Source of the DNA: Actinomadura hibisca NBRC 15177
GTDB taxonomy: Bacteria > Actinomycetota > Actinomycetes > Streptosporangiales > Streptosporangiaceae
Length of the DNA stretch: 38,820 nucleotides
Direction of reading: 5' to 3'
NCBI RefSeq assembly: GCF_001552635.1
Contig: NZ_BCRO01000111.1
Span: 1 to 38,820 of the forward strand
The position numbers and the translations under genes were made by a program. The notes under the pieces were generated by a model. That model was not told the DNA's origin and did not search any database. It saw only the letters and a program-made list of their open reading frames with translations. Below, piece after piece: positions 15,452 to 23,380 of this stretch; within the stretch, counting starts at the first letter, position 1; every line of letters begins with the position of its first letter.

Positions 15452-16108
15452 GTGAGCATCACCGTCCAGTACATAGATCCGACGCTCCTGCCGGACACGC
15501 CCTACAACATGTGGGTGAACGGCGAACTCGATGACTTCGTCCACGCGCCCGAGGGGTCCAAGGTCGAGGTCATCGGAGGTCAGATCGTCGTGTCGCCCCC
15601 TGCCCTGCCCGAACACAACGGCATGGTCGCCGACATCATCGACGCGCTGGCGGACGCCCGCGCCGACCGGCCGGGCTTCCCCTGGGGCTTCGACATCAAC
15701 AGCGGCCTGTCCTTCATCGGAACCGGCAAGGGGTTCGTTCCGGATCTCACCATCATGTCCCGGGAAGCGGTCCTGGCTGTTCGCAAGGCGCAGGTGAAGA
15801 AAATCGTGCCCGATCAGGTGGAACTCGTCGTAGAGGTCACTTCGGCCAGCAACGCCGACGGCGACCGGCGTCCTCCGGCGCGACGCCCGGACAACAAATG
15901 GAACAACTACGCGGCCTCGGGCATCCCCTACTACCTGCTGGTGGATCGCGATCCGCGCGTCGCCCGGACCATCCTGTACTCGATCCCCGACGAGGGGGCC
16001 GCCGCCTACCTGCACGAGGAGTCCTGGGCCTTCGGCGAGACCGTCCATCTCCCCGAGCCCATCGACCTCACCATCCCCACCGACCTCTGGGAACCCTGGA
16101 GCAAATGA
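15452..16108 (+). CDS. Uma2-family (DUF820) putative endonuclease
   Basis: This 218-residue protein has the PD-(D/E)XK-like Uma2 fold. Key segments are KVEVIGGQIVVSPPALPEHN, VPDLTIM, VELVVEVTSAS and KWNNYAASGIPYYLLVD, which carry the conserved acidic residues and lysine. The family is common in actinobacteria and cyanobacteria and is usually accessory; its biological role is unsettled. I chose the GTG at 15452 because GGGAGGAG lies before it inside the likely transcript; a GTG at 15431 is an alternative. The gene is flanked by an 11-bp direct repeat and has less GC-biased codons than its neighbours, suggesting acquisition. Confidence 0.82.
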   Translation: MSITVQYIDPTLLPDTPYNMWVNGELDDFVHAPEGSKVEVIGGQIVVSPPALPEHNGMVADIIDALADARADRPGFPWGFDINSGLSFIGTGKGFVPDLTIMSREAVLAVRKAQVKKIVPDQVELVVEVTSASNADGDRRPPARRPDNKWNNYAASGIPYYLLVDRDPRVARTILYSIPDEGAAAYLHEESWAFGETVHLPEPIDLTIPTDLWEPWSK

Positions 16109-16114
16109 GCGGTC

Positions 16115-16158
16115 GTCCGCGTCGTGCCCGCCGGTCGGACGGCGGGCACGACGCGGAC
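16115..16158. terminator. 19-bp perfect-stem bidirectional terminator
   Basis: GTCCGCGTCGTGCCCGCCG at 16115-16133 and its exact complement at 16140-16158 surround a six-base loop. It is the strongest hairpin in the window and separates the convergent Uma2 gene and bioB. Confidence 0.9.
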
Positions 16159-16166
16159 GCCGGACG

Positions 16167-17162
16167 TCAGAGGGTCTTGGTGAGGGCCTTGATGGGCATC
16201 TGCAGTTCGGTGAGCAGGTCCAGGTCCTTCTCGGCGGCGCGGCCCAGGGTCGTCAGGTAGTTGCCGACGATGATGGCGTTGATGCCGCCGAGCATGCCCT
16301 CGCGGGTGCCGAGGTCGCCCAGGGTCAGCTCGCGGCCGCCCGCGTAGCGCAGGATCGTGCGGGGCAGCGCCAGGCGGAAGGTCGCGATCGTCTTCAGCGC
16401 CTCGGCGCCCTCCACCAGCGGGAGGTCGGAGAACGGGGTGCCCGGACGCGGGGCCAGGAAGTTCAGCGGCACCTCGTCGGGCTCCAGCTCGGCGAGCTGG
16501 GCGGCGAACTCGGCGCGCTGCTCGACGGTCTCGCCCATGCCGATGATGCCGCCGCAGCACACCTCCATCCCGGCCTCCTTCACCATGCGCAGGGTGTCCC
16601 AGCGCTCCTCCCAGGAGTGGGTGGTCACCACGTTCGGGAAGTGGGAGCGGGCGGTCTCCAGGTTGTGGTTGTAGCGGTGCACGCCCATGGCGGTCAGCTC
16701 GTCCACCTGCTCCTGGGTCAGCATCCCCAGCGAGCACGCGATGTTGATCTCGACGGCGTCGTTGATGGCCTTGATGCCGTCGCGGACCTGCGACATCAGG
16801 CGCGCGTCGGGGCCGCGCACCGCCGCCACGATGCAGAACTCCGTCGCGCCCGTCTTGGCCGTCTCCTTGGCGGCCTCGACCAGGTCGGGGATGTTCAGCC
16901 ACACCGAGCGGACCGGGGACTCGAAGGTGCCCGACTGGGAGCAGAAGTGGCAGTCCTCCGGGCAGCCGCCGGTCTTCAGCGACACGATGCCCTCGACCTC
17001 GACCTCCGGGCCGCACCACGTCATGCGGACCTCGTGCGCGAGGGCGAGCAGGTCCGCGAGCCGGTCGTCGGGCAGGGTGAGGCATTCGAGGGCCTGCGCG
17101 GCGCTGAGGCCCCTGCCCTCGACCAGCACCTGCTGGCGGGCCACCTCGAGGATGTCGGTCAT
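16167..17162 (-). CDS. bioB: Biotin synthase
   Basis: This 331-residue radical-SAM enzyme inserts sulfur into dethiobiotin to make biotin. The SAM cluster ligands are Cys67, Cys71 and Cys74 in GGCPEDCHFCSQS. Further typical segments are RYNHNLETARSHFP, GMEVCCGGIIGMGET and PLNFLAPRPGTP. The ATG at 17162 follows GAAGGAG, and its first bases overlap the bioD stop as ATGA, so the genes are coupled. Actinobacterial BioB needs the small protein BsaP, encoded 4 kb away at 21314. No biotin-responsive operator is obvious. Confidence 0.96.
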   Translation of the reverse strand: MTDILEVARQQVLVEGRGLSAAQALECLTLPDDRLADLLALAHEVRMTWCGPEVEVEGIVSLKTGGCPEDCHFCSQSGTFESPVRSVWLNIPDLVEAAKETAKTGATEFCIVAAVRGPDARLMSQVRDGIKAINDAVEINIACSLGMLTQEQVDELTAMGVHRYNHNLETARSHFPNVVTTHSWEERWDTLRMVKEAGMEVCCGGIIGMGETVEQRAEFAAQLAELEPDEVPLNFLAPRPGTPFSDLPLVEGAEALKTIATFRLALPRTILRYAGGRELTLGDLGTREGMLGGINAIIVGNYLTTLGRAAEKDLDLLTELQMPIKALTKTL

Positions 17163-17887
17163 GGGTTCTCCTTCGGGCCGTAGGTGTCGCGGAACGCGGC
17201 GGGGTCGAACGAGCCGCCGAGCGCCGGAGCCAGGCTCCGGTGCGCGGCGACCAGGAACTCGGCGGGGTCGAGGGAGCCCGCCCCGGCGGGCAGCGCCCCG
17301 GCCAGGGGGCGGGCCGCGATGGTCTCCAGGTCCCGGATGTTGCTGCGCATCGCGAGGTCGGGCTCCTGCGGCCACCGACCGATCACCAGGCCCGCCGGCT
17401 GCACGCCGCGGTGCGCCATGGCCTCCAGGGTGAGCGCGGTGTGGTTGAGGGTGCCGAGGTCGGGCCGGACGGCGACGAGCGCGGCCGCGCCCAGCCAGCG
17501 GGCCAGGTCGGCGATCGTGGCGCCCTCGTCGTCGTAGCGGACCAGCAGGCCGCCCGCGCCCTCGACCAGCACCAGGTCGCGGGTCTCGGCCAGCGCGCGG
17601 ATGCGCGCGGCCACGTCGGCGAGGCGCAGCGGCGGCACCCCGGCGCGGCGCGCGGCGGCGGCGGGCGACAGCGGGTCGGGGAAGCGCGCGCACTCGTGCA
17701 GGTCGGTGACGGCGGCGAGGCGGCGCACGTCGTCGAGGTCGCCGGGCTCGCCGGGGGCCACGCCGGTCTGGCCGGGTTTGACCACCGCGACCGACGCGCC
17801 GCGCGCGGCCGCCAGCGCCGCCACGGCGGCGGTGACGACGGTCTTTCCGACGCCGGTGCAGGTCCCGGTCACCACGAGCACACTCAC
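17159..17887 (-). CDS. bioD: Dethiobiotin synthetase
   Basis: This 242-residue enzyme closes the ureido ring of dethiobiotin with CO2 and ATP. The P-loop VVTGTCTGVGKTVVTAA is at the N-terminus, followed by AVVKPGQTGV and VLVEGAGGLLVRYDDEG, all standard for BioD. The start at 17887 is chosen because TAGTGT ends seven bases before that GTG, a leaderless arrangement; a GTG nine bases upstream is possible. It is the first gene of the bioD-bioB operon. Confidence 0.93.
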   Translation of the reverse strand: MSVLVVTGTCTGVGKTVVTAAVAALAAARGASVAVVKPGQTGVAPGEPGDLDDVRRLAAVTDLHECARFPDPLSPAAAARRAGVPPLRLADVAARIRALAETRDLVLVEGAGGLLVRYDDEGATIADLARWLGAAALVAVRPDLGTLNHTALTLEAMAHRGVQPAGLVIGRWPQEPDLAMRSNIRDLETIAARPLAGALPAGAGSLDPAEFLVAAHRSLAPALGGSFDPAAFRDTYGPKENP

Positions 17888-17999
17888 GTGCGGCACACTA
17901 GCGCGCCGTCCTCGAGGCGACGCCCGCCGAATCCCACAGTCTTGACCGTCCCTTTTTGTACGGGCGGAACCGGGGCGGCGGGCGCGGCGTCCAAGGCCC

Positions 18000-18842
18000 A
18001 TGGCCGATCCATGGGACGTGATCAGTCGGGGGATCGTGATGGCCGCGGCGGGGGCGGCGCTCGTCGCCTGCGGTTCTGAGGCGGGGACCGGGACGCCGCC
18101 GCCGAAGGAATCTGCGGCTTCGAGTCCGGCCGCCACCAGTCCGGCTTCCACCGGCGCGCCGTCCTCTAGCGCGCCGTCCGCCAGCGCTGGGCTTGTGCTG
18201 CGGTGGCGGACTACCGGCGGTATCGCCGGGCTGGGCGGGCCGGGGGCTCTACCCGAGTTCTCGCTGTACGGGGACGGGCGCGCGGTCGTCCGTCCGCAGG
18301 GCCAGGCGTCGCCTACGGCGCTGCGCGAGTACCGCCTCAAGCCCGACGCCTTGCAGCGGCTGCTCGCGCAGGCGCGTACGGCGGGGCTGGAGCGCGGCCG
18401 TACGCTCGGGCCGCAGGACGTCGCCGACGCCATGGTGCTGGAGTACACGATGGGCTCGGCGCGGACGCGCATCTACCAGCCGGAGATGCAGAAGATCCCG
18501 GCCGTCCGCTTCCAGAAGCGGCTGGACCCGACCGGCTGGGCCTCGGCCGACCAGGCCGCCCCGGCGCGCGCCTATCCCGTCGAGCGGATCGCAGTGCTTG
18601 CCGGGGAGACGGGTTCGCAGGGCGGCCCCTCCAAGCCTTGGCCGCTGGCCTCGCTGGGCAAGGGCGAGCAGGCTGCGGGCGGGTTGTGCACCGTGTTCAC
18701 CGGCCGGGACGCCAGGACCGCCGCCGGGCTCGCGCAGGAGCGGCCCGACGGCGGCTGGCTCAGCGACGGCAAGGTCTACTCGGCCCGGTTCCGGCCGCTG
18801 CTACCCGACGAGAAGACCTGCCGGGACGTCGCCAAGCCCTAG
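18000..18842 (+). CDS. Hypothetical secreted lipoprotein
   Basis: This 280-residue protein begins with a short signal peptide ending in a lipobox (LVAC, Cys24). A Ser/Pro/Ala-rich linker of about 35 residues follows, then a globular domain without a recognised fold. The globular part contains REYRLKPDALQRLLAQARTAGL, seen in several actinobacterial lipoproteins of unknown function. The start is uncertain: the ATG at 18000 has AAGG close upstream, and the GTG at 18018 would also keep the signal peptide. The stop codon shares a CTAG with that of the opposite-strand carotenoid oxygenase gene. Confidence 0.72.
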   Translation: MADPWDVISRGIVMAAAGAALVACGSEAGTGTPPPKESAASSPAATSPASTGAPSSSAPSASAGLVLRWRTTGGIAGLGGPGALPEFSLYGDGRAVVRPQGQASPTALREYRLKPDALQRLLAQARTAGLERGRTLGPQDVADAMVLEYTMGSARTRIYQPEMQKIPAVRFQKRLDPTGWASADQAAPARAYPVERIAVLAGETGSQGGPSKPWPLASLGKGEQAAGGLCTVFTGRDARTAAGLAQERPDGGWLSDGKVYSARFRPLLPDEKTCRDVAKP

Positions 18843-20527
18843 CGGGCGTCTAGTTCGTCGGCGACCTCGTGCGCCACGGCGGCCAGGCCCGGATCGAGCT
18901 GGTCCAGCCGCGCGTCCAGGTCGTCGGCGAAGCGCAGCCGGTCCAGCCCGGCGGGCGCGGGCACCGCCTCGGGCAGCCACGCCGAGTGGATGAGGAACGG
19001 GACCGTGACGCCACGCGGCGGCGCGAGCACGGCCACCGGCCCGCGCCCCACCTCGGCGGCGTCGAACACCTCGATCCGGAACCGGTCGTCGTTGTGCACG
19101 GCCACGACCAGGTAGCCCTCGTGGCCGCCAGGGTTCGGCCCGGCGTAGCGGCTGCGTCCCGGGCCGCCCGGCGAGCGCGGCACGAAGACGGGCGAGGTCG
19201 GGTAGTCGTCCAGCGTGTAGGTCCACTCCGCGAGCGGCTTGAGGTCGTCGCGGTCCAGGGTCACCAGGACGGCGGGCGTCTCCTCGTCGGGGAACAGCGC
19301 GGCGTCCACGCGGCCCCCGTAGTTCTTCAGCGCGCGCTGGTTGATCGCCTCGGGGTGGAAGCCGAGGAAGATCAGGTGGTGCCGGGTGGGGGCGAGCTGG
19401 CCCTCCATGCTCCAGTCGATCGCCGACAGCTCGGCCTGCCACCAGCGCTCGGGGTCGTACGCGCGGGCACGCTCGGTGACCTGCCCCGACTCGGGGTCGA
19501 AGCGCAGCAGCGTGGTCAGCGCGGGCGTCATGCCGTGGCTGTACATGCCGCGCAGCGCGGGATCGACGGGCCGCCCGAACGCGTCGAGGTCGTCCTCGCG
19601 CAGGTACATGCCGATGTCCACGCCGGGGGTGTGCTCCATGACGATCTCGACGCCGGCGGAGTCGTCGTATTTGGCGTAGAAGTGGTTGACCTCGGGTGCG
19701 ATGCGGAACTCCTTACACCGCACGGTGTCGCGGCCGGGCACCAGGTCGTCCTTGCGGATCAGCAGTACGGGACCGTCGGGGTTGTTGGCGACGGTGCGGT
19801 CCCCGCCGAAGATCTCGTCGGCGTCCACCTTGTAGGCGGTGTCGGCGAGCACCAGCCAGTCGCGGGTCTGGGTGATGGTGTGGGTCGCCTGCGGGAGCAC
19901 GGCCCCCTCGACCGTCCACCGGTGCACGTGCTTGCCGGTGCCGTCGTAGCGGATGACGCCGACCACGCCGGTCATGACGTCGCGGCTGACGTTCCACATG
20001 CAGCCGCGCTCGGGGTCGATCACCGGGTGCGCCGTGGACGACACCAGCGGCAGCACGGCCTGGTCGAGCGCGGGTTTCCAGTCGTCGCGGTGCCCGACCT
20101 CGGCGACGAACTCCAGCGTCACCGGATCGACCTCCACGGGCCGCCCGGCGTCCCAGGTCGCGAACAGCCGGTCGCCCCACGGCAGCGGCGCGGTGTTGGC
20201 GGCGTTCACGAACCCCCACGGCGAGCTGGTGCCGACCGGCCCCGCCGTGAACAGGTCGGGCCGCTTGCGGCGCAGCCGCACCGACGGGGTCTCGATCACC
20301 CGGGGCCGCCAGGCGAAGGTGCCCTCGGGAGCGCCGTCGGTGCCGGGCCGCAGCGCGAGCCGCGCCATGACGCCGTCGCCGAAGAAGGCGTGCACGGGAT
20401 GGGTGCGCTGGTCGGAGGTGGAGACCACGAAGTGGCCGGTCAGGTCGTCGGGCCAGGTCCCGGCGACGACCTCCAGGTCCAGGTCGGGCAGGTCGGCCTT
20501 GCTGAGGATGGAGCGGGGGACCGGCAT
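18839..20527 (-). CDS. Carotenoid oxygenase (RPE65/CCD family)
   Basis: This 562-residue enzyme should cleave a carotenoid, apocarotenoid or stilbene double bond using iron and O2. Likely iron-binding histidines lie in the family contexts STAHPVIDPERG, ATHTITQTRDW, VMEHTPGVDI and, near the C-terminus, LIHSAWLPEAV. The length is slightly above the usual 480-540. I chose the ATG at 20527 because CTGGAGGCGTC precedes it; an upstream ATG at 20566 lacks a site. No carotenoid synthesis genes are in the window, so the substrate must come from elsewhere. A possible regulatory direct repeat lies at 20600-20614. Confidence 0.9.
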   Translation of the reverse strand: MPVPRSILSKADLPDLDLEVVAGTWPDDLTGHFVVSTSDQRTHPVHAFFGDGVMARLALRPGTDGAPEGTFAWRPRVIETPSVRLRRKRPDLFTAGPVGTSSPWGFVNAANTAPLPWGDRLFATWDAGRPVEVDPVTLEFVAEVGHRDDWKPALDQAVLPLVSSTAHPVIDPERGCMWNVSRDVMTGVVGVIRYDGTGKHVHRWTVEGAVLPQATHTITQTRDWLVLADTAYKVDADEIFGGDRTVANNPDGPVLLIRKDDLVPGRDTVRCKEFRIAPEVNHFYAKYDDSAGVEIVMEHTPGVDIGMYLREDDLDAFGRPVDPALRGMYSHGMTPALTTLLRFDPESGQVTERARAYDPERWWQAELSAIDWSMEGQLAPTRHHLIFLGFHPEAINQRALKNYGGRVDAALFPDEETPAVLVTLDRDDLKPLAEWTYTLDDYPTSPVFVPRSPGGPGRSRYAGPNPGGHEGYLVVAVHNDDRFRIEVFDAAEVGRGPVAVLAPPRGVTVPFLIHSAWLPEAVPAPAGLDRLRFADDLDARLDQLDPGLAAVAHEVADELDAR

Positions 20528-20599
20528 GACGCCTCCAGAGGGCCGGGCGCGAGGGACACCTGCCAATCAACCGACCCGGACCACTCGTCGTCAACCCTC

Positions 20600-20614
20600 T
20601 AACGACTATTAACG
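20600..20614. promoter_or_regulatory. TAACG direct repeat with 10-bp period
   Basis: TAACG occurs at 20600-20604 and again at 20610-20614, one helical turn apart, within an AT-rich patch upstream of the carotenoid oxygenase gene. Such spacing is typical of response-regulator sites. TTGACG on the minus strand just downstream could be its -35 element. Confidence 0.3.
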
Positions 20615-20755
20615 GCGGGCCGCCCGCCCGTCAGCGCCGACTCCCCCGGCGTGGCGGGCCTTTCGCTCATCGACGCCGATACCCTGGTGCGGCACGGCCT
20701 GCCGACGGTCATGATCGTCGACACCAACGGGATCCGGGGACTGGAGGGACATCCG

Positions 20756-20830
20756 ATGCGGCAGCTCCACGGCCACGCAGTGGCCACCGACCCCGCCGAC
20801 GCCTACCCGCGAAGCACCACCGGTGTCTGA
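20756..20830 (+). CDS. Putative 24-residue leader peptide
   Basis: The ATG at 20756 follows CTGGAGGGACATCC, a strong ribosome-binding site, and encodes MRQLHGHAVATDPADAYPRS followed by TTGV. Its TGA (20828-20830) lies just inside the start of the GNAT gene (GTG 20823), so ribosomes finishing it could start the acetyltransferase. GATACCCT at 20678-20685 could be the promoter element. I recognise no family. It could equally be an untranslated leader of the GNAT message. Confidence 0.35.
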   Translation: MRQLHGHAVATDPADAYPRSTTGV

Positions 20831-21317
20831 GCGCGTCACCGTCCGCACCGCCCGGCCCGCCGACCACGCCCGGATCGGCGCGCTGACCGTCGAGGTGTAC
20901 GTGGACGGCGGCCTGGTCTCGCCCGCCTCCACCTACGTCGCCATCCTGCGCGACGCCGCCGCGCGCGCCGCCAAGACCGACCTGCTGGTCGCCGAGCTGG
21001 ACGGCGGGCTCGCCGGGGCCGTCGCCTACTGCCCGCCCGGCAGCCCCTACGCGGAGCTGGCCGGGCCGGACGAGGCCGAGTTCCGGATGCTGGCCGTCCT
21101 GGGCAGCGCCCAGGGCAACGGCGTCGGCCGCGCCCTGGTGCAGGAGTGCCTGGACCGTGCCAGTGCCGCCGGGCTGCGCGGCGTGCGCCTGTCCACGCAG
21201 GAGAACATGACCGGCGCGCACCGCCTCTACGAGCGGATGGGCTTCGTCCGCACCCCGGAACGCGACTGGTCGCCCGTCCCGGGGCTGACGCTGCTCACCT
21301 ACCACCTGGCCCTCTAG
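20823..21317 (+). CDS. GNAT family N-acetyltransferase
   Basis: This 164-residue GNAT enzyme has motif A as FRMLAVLGSAQGNGVGRALVQ and motif B around RLSTQENMTGAHRLYERMGF. The substrate is unknown. The GTG at 20823 lacks its own clear ribosome-binding site, but a short upstream frame with a strong site ends inside it, so coupling is likely. Its stop shares a CTAG with the opposite-strand bsaP stop. Confidence 0.85.
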   Translation: MSERVTVRTARPADHARIGALTVEVYVDGGLVSPASTYVAILRDAAARAAKTDLLVAELDGGLAGAVAYCPPGSPYAELAGPDEAEFRMLAVLGSAQGNGVGRALVQECLDRASAAGLRGVRLSTQENMTGAHRLYERMGFVRTPERDWSPVPGLTLLTYHLAL

Positions 21318-21523
21318 CCGGGCGTGAACTCCCCGTGCCGGGAGCAGCGCGCGGTCCAGCCGAGCGGCGTGACCTGCACGATCATCCGGCGGCGGCACCG
21401 CGCGCAGTAGCGCGGCGGCTCCATCGCCCGCGCGGTCCGGCACGTCTCGTGCCCGTCCCCGGGCGCGGGCCCGCCGGACGCGACGGGCTCGCCGCAACGG
21501 TCGCAGTAGGTCGTCGTCTCCAC
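21314..21523 (-). CDS. bsaP: Biotin synthase auxiliary protein BsaP
   Basis: This 69-residue cysteine-rich protein contains YCDRCGEPVA, a central HETCRTAR, and the signature EPPRYCARCRRRMIVQV followed by GWTARCSRHG. This matches, from memory, the mycobacterial Rv1590-type protein that supports biotin synthase, probably by maintaining its iron-sulfur cluster. It is 4 kb from bioB but directly downstream of the biotinyl carrier and biotin carboxylase genes on the same strand. TAGGGT lies eight bases before the chosen GTG; another GTG at 21529 is possible. Confidence 0.8.
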   Translation of the reverse strand: METTTYCDRCGEPVASGGPAPGDGHETCRTARAMEPPRYCARCRRRMIVQVTPLGWTARCSRHGEFTPG

Positions 21524-21542
21524 GAGCACGAACCCTAACCGA

Positions 21543-21755
21543 CTACTCGACGACGGCGAGCAGGTCGCCCGCCTGCACGACCGCCCCCTCGGCCACCGCC
21601 AGCTTCGCCACCGTCCCGGCGTCCTCGGCCAGCACCGGGATCTCCATCTTCATCGACTCCAGGATGACGAGGGTGTCCCCCTCCTCCACCCGCTGCCCCT
21701 CGGTGGCGACGACCTGCCACACGTTGGCGACCATCTCCGCGCGGACCTCGGCCAC
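21543..21755 (-). CDS. Stand-alone biotinyl carrier protein (TB7.3-like)
   Basis: This 70-residue protein is essentially one biotinyl domain, with the biotinylated lysine (Lys36) in ILESMKMEIPV. It carries the carboxybiotin between a biotin carboxylase and a carboxyltransferase. The whole length resembles mycobacterial TB7.3 (Rv3221c), whose genomic neighbours are also found here. The ATG at 21755 follows GAGAGGAACCGCC. It lies 98 bp after the biotin carboxylase gene and 19 bp before bsaP, all on the same strand. Confidence 0.92.
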   Translation of the reverse strand: MAEVRAEMVANVWQVVATEGQRVEEGDTLVILESMKMEIPVLAEDAGTVAKLAVAEGAVVQAGDLLAVVE

Positions 21756-21853
21756 GGCGGTTCCTCTCTATCGGGCACCACCGGCACGACGTCCGGCGGT
21801 GGAAATGCGATCTGCGGTGAAACGGGCCGCCGGACCAGAACCGGCCGCCGCCC

Positions 21854-23194
21854 CTAGGACGGCGGCCGCATCCGGTCCACCAGCCCGGTGTCATAGCTGC
21901 CGTCCAGGAACTCCGGGCGCTCCAGCAGCTCGGCCAGGAACGGCAGGTTGGTCTCCAGCCCCTCGATCCGGAACGCCGCCAGCGCCGCGCGGGCCCGCGC
22001 CAGCGCCGCGGGCCGGTCCACGCCGTACACGCACAGCTTGGCCAGCAGCGGATCGTAGAACGGGGTCACCGTGTTGCCCTCGGCGTACCCGGCGTCGATG
22101 CGGATGCCCTCGCCGACCGGCTCCTCCCACACCTTGATCTTGCCGGGCTGGGGCAGGAAGCGCCGCGGGTCCTCGGCGTAGACGCGGAACTCGACGGCGT
22201 GGCCGCGCGGCCGCGCCTCGGTGAAGGTCGGCGGCTCCCCGGCGGCGATCCGGAGCTGCTGCTCCACCAGGTCGATGCCGGTGACCAGCTCGGTCACCGG
22301 GTGCTCGACCTGGAGCCGGGTGTTCATCTCCAGGAAGAAGAACTCGCCGGTGGCCGGGTCGAGCAGGAACTCCACCGTGCCCGCGCCCCGGTAGCCGACC
22401 GTCTCCCCGGCCTTGATCGCCGCGCCCAGCATCCGCGCGCGCAGCTCGTCGCCCACCGCCGGGGACGGCGTCTCCTCGGCGACCTTCTGGTGGCGGCGCT
22501 GCACCGAGCAGTCGCGCTCGCCCAGCGCGAGCACGGTGCCGTCGGCCAGGCCCAGGATCTGCACCTCGACGTGCCGGGCGTGCTCGACGTAGCGTTCCAG
22601 CAGCACGTCGGGGCTGGCGAAGAACCGCTCGGCGCGGCTCCGCGCGGTGCGGTACGCCGCGCGCAGCGCGCCCTCGTCGCGGGCCGCGCCCATGCCGATG
22701 CCGCCGCCGCCCGCCGCGGCCTTCACCATCACCGGGTAGCCGATGCGCTCGGCCTCCTCGGCGGCGGTGTCCTCGTCGGGCACCGGCTCCCAGACCCCGG
22801 CGACGACCGGGACGCCCGCCTCCTTCATCAGGTTCCGGGCGTTGATCTTGTCGCCCATGCGGGCCATCGCCAGCGGCGGCGGCCCCACCCACACCAGCCC
22901 GGCGTCCATCACCCGCCGCGCGAACCCGGCGTTCTCGGCCAGGAACCCGTAGCCGGGGTGGATCGCCTGCGCGTTGGTGCGGCGCGCCGCCTCCAGCACC
23001 GACGGCGCGTCCAGGTAGCTGTGCACCGGCTGGGCGGGGCCGAGCAGGATCGCCTCGTCGGCCTCGGCCACGAACGGCAGCCCCGCGTCGGCCTCGGAGT
23101 ACACCGCGATGGCCTTCAGGCCCATCGAGCGGACGGTATGGATGATCCGGCTGGCCACCTCGCCACGGTTGGCCACGAGGACCGACTCGAACAC
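21854..23194 (-). CDS. accC: Stand-alone biotin carboxylase subunit
   Basis: This 446-residue ATP-grasp enzyme carboxylates the biotin on a carrier protein, using bicarbonate and ATP. The N-terminus VLVANRGEVASRII, the glycine-rich KAAAGGGGIGMG, RRHQKVAEETPSP and the catalytic MNTRLQVEHPVTE are all standard. The length matches the E. coli AccC rather than the fused carboxylase-carrier proteins (about 590 residues) usual in actinobacteria. I chose the GTG at 23194 because GAGGAG precedes it. It leads an apparent operon with the carrier protein and bsaP. No carboxyltransferase is present. Confidence 0.92.
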   Translation of the reverse strand: MFESVLVANRGEVASRIIHTVRSMGLKAIAVYSEADAGLPFVAEADEAILLGPAQPVHSYLDAPSVLEAARRTNAQAIHPGYGFLAENAGFARRVMDAGLVWVGPPPLAMARMGDKINARNLMKEAGVPVVAGVWEPVPDEDTAAEEAERIGYPVMVKAAAGGGGIGMGAARDEGALRAAYRTARSRAERFFASPDVLLERYVEHARHVEVQILGLADGTVLALGERDCSVQRRHQKVAEETPSPAVGDELRARMLGAAIKAGETVGYRGAGTVEFLLDPATGEFFFLEMNTRLQVEHPVTELVTGIDLVEQQLRIAAGEPPTFTEARPRGHAVEFRVYAEDPRRFLPQPGKIKVWEEPVGEGIRIDAGYAEGNTVTPFYDPLLAKLCVYGVDRPAALARARAALAAFRIEGLETNLPFLAELLERPEFLDGSYDTGLVDRMRPPS

Positions 23195-23297
23195 CTGGGG
23201 GCACTCCTCACCGTTCACCGGCCCGGCGATATCCGGGGACCCGGCCGACACTAGTGGGGGCGGGCCCCCGCCGTCCGGCCACGCGATCGACAAATAC

Positions 23298-23316
23298 CGG
23301 ACCGTAGATTTGTCCG
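23298..23316. promoter_or_regulatory. Inverted repeat upstream of biotin carboxylase
   Basis: CGGAC-N9-GTCCG, extending to TAC and GTA on the outside with one extra C, lies about 105 bp upstream of the biotin carboxylase start in an AT-richer stretch. It is a candidate operator for the carboxylase-bsaP operon. Confidence 0.4.
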
Positions 23317-23380
23317 TACCGGGCGTTCACTGCCCCGTGGCGTGCGGCGCAATCCCCGCGCGCCCCGCACGTCACCGGGG

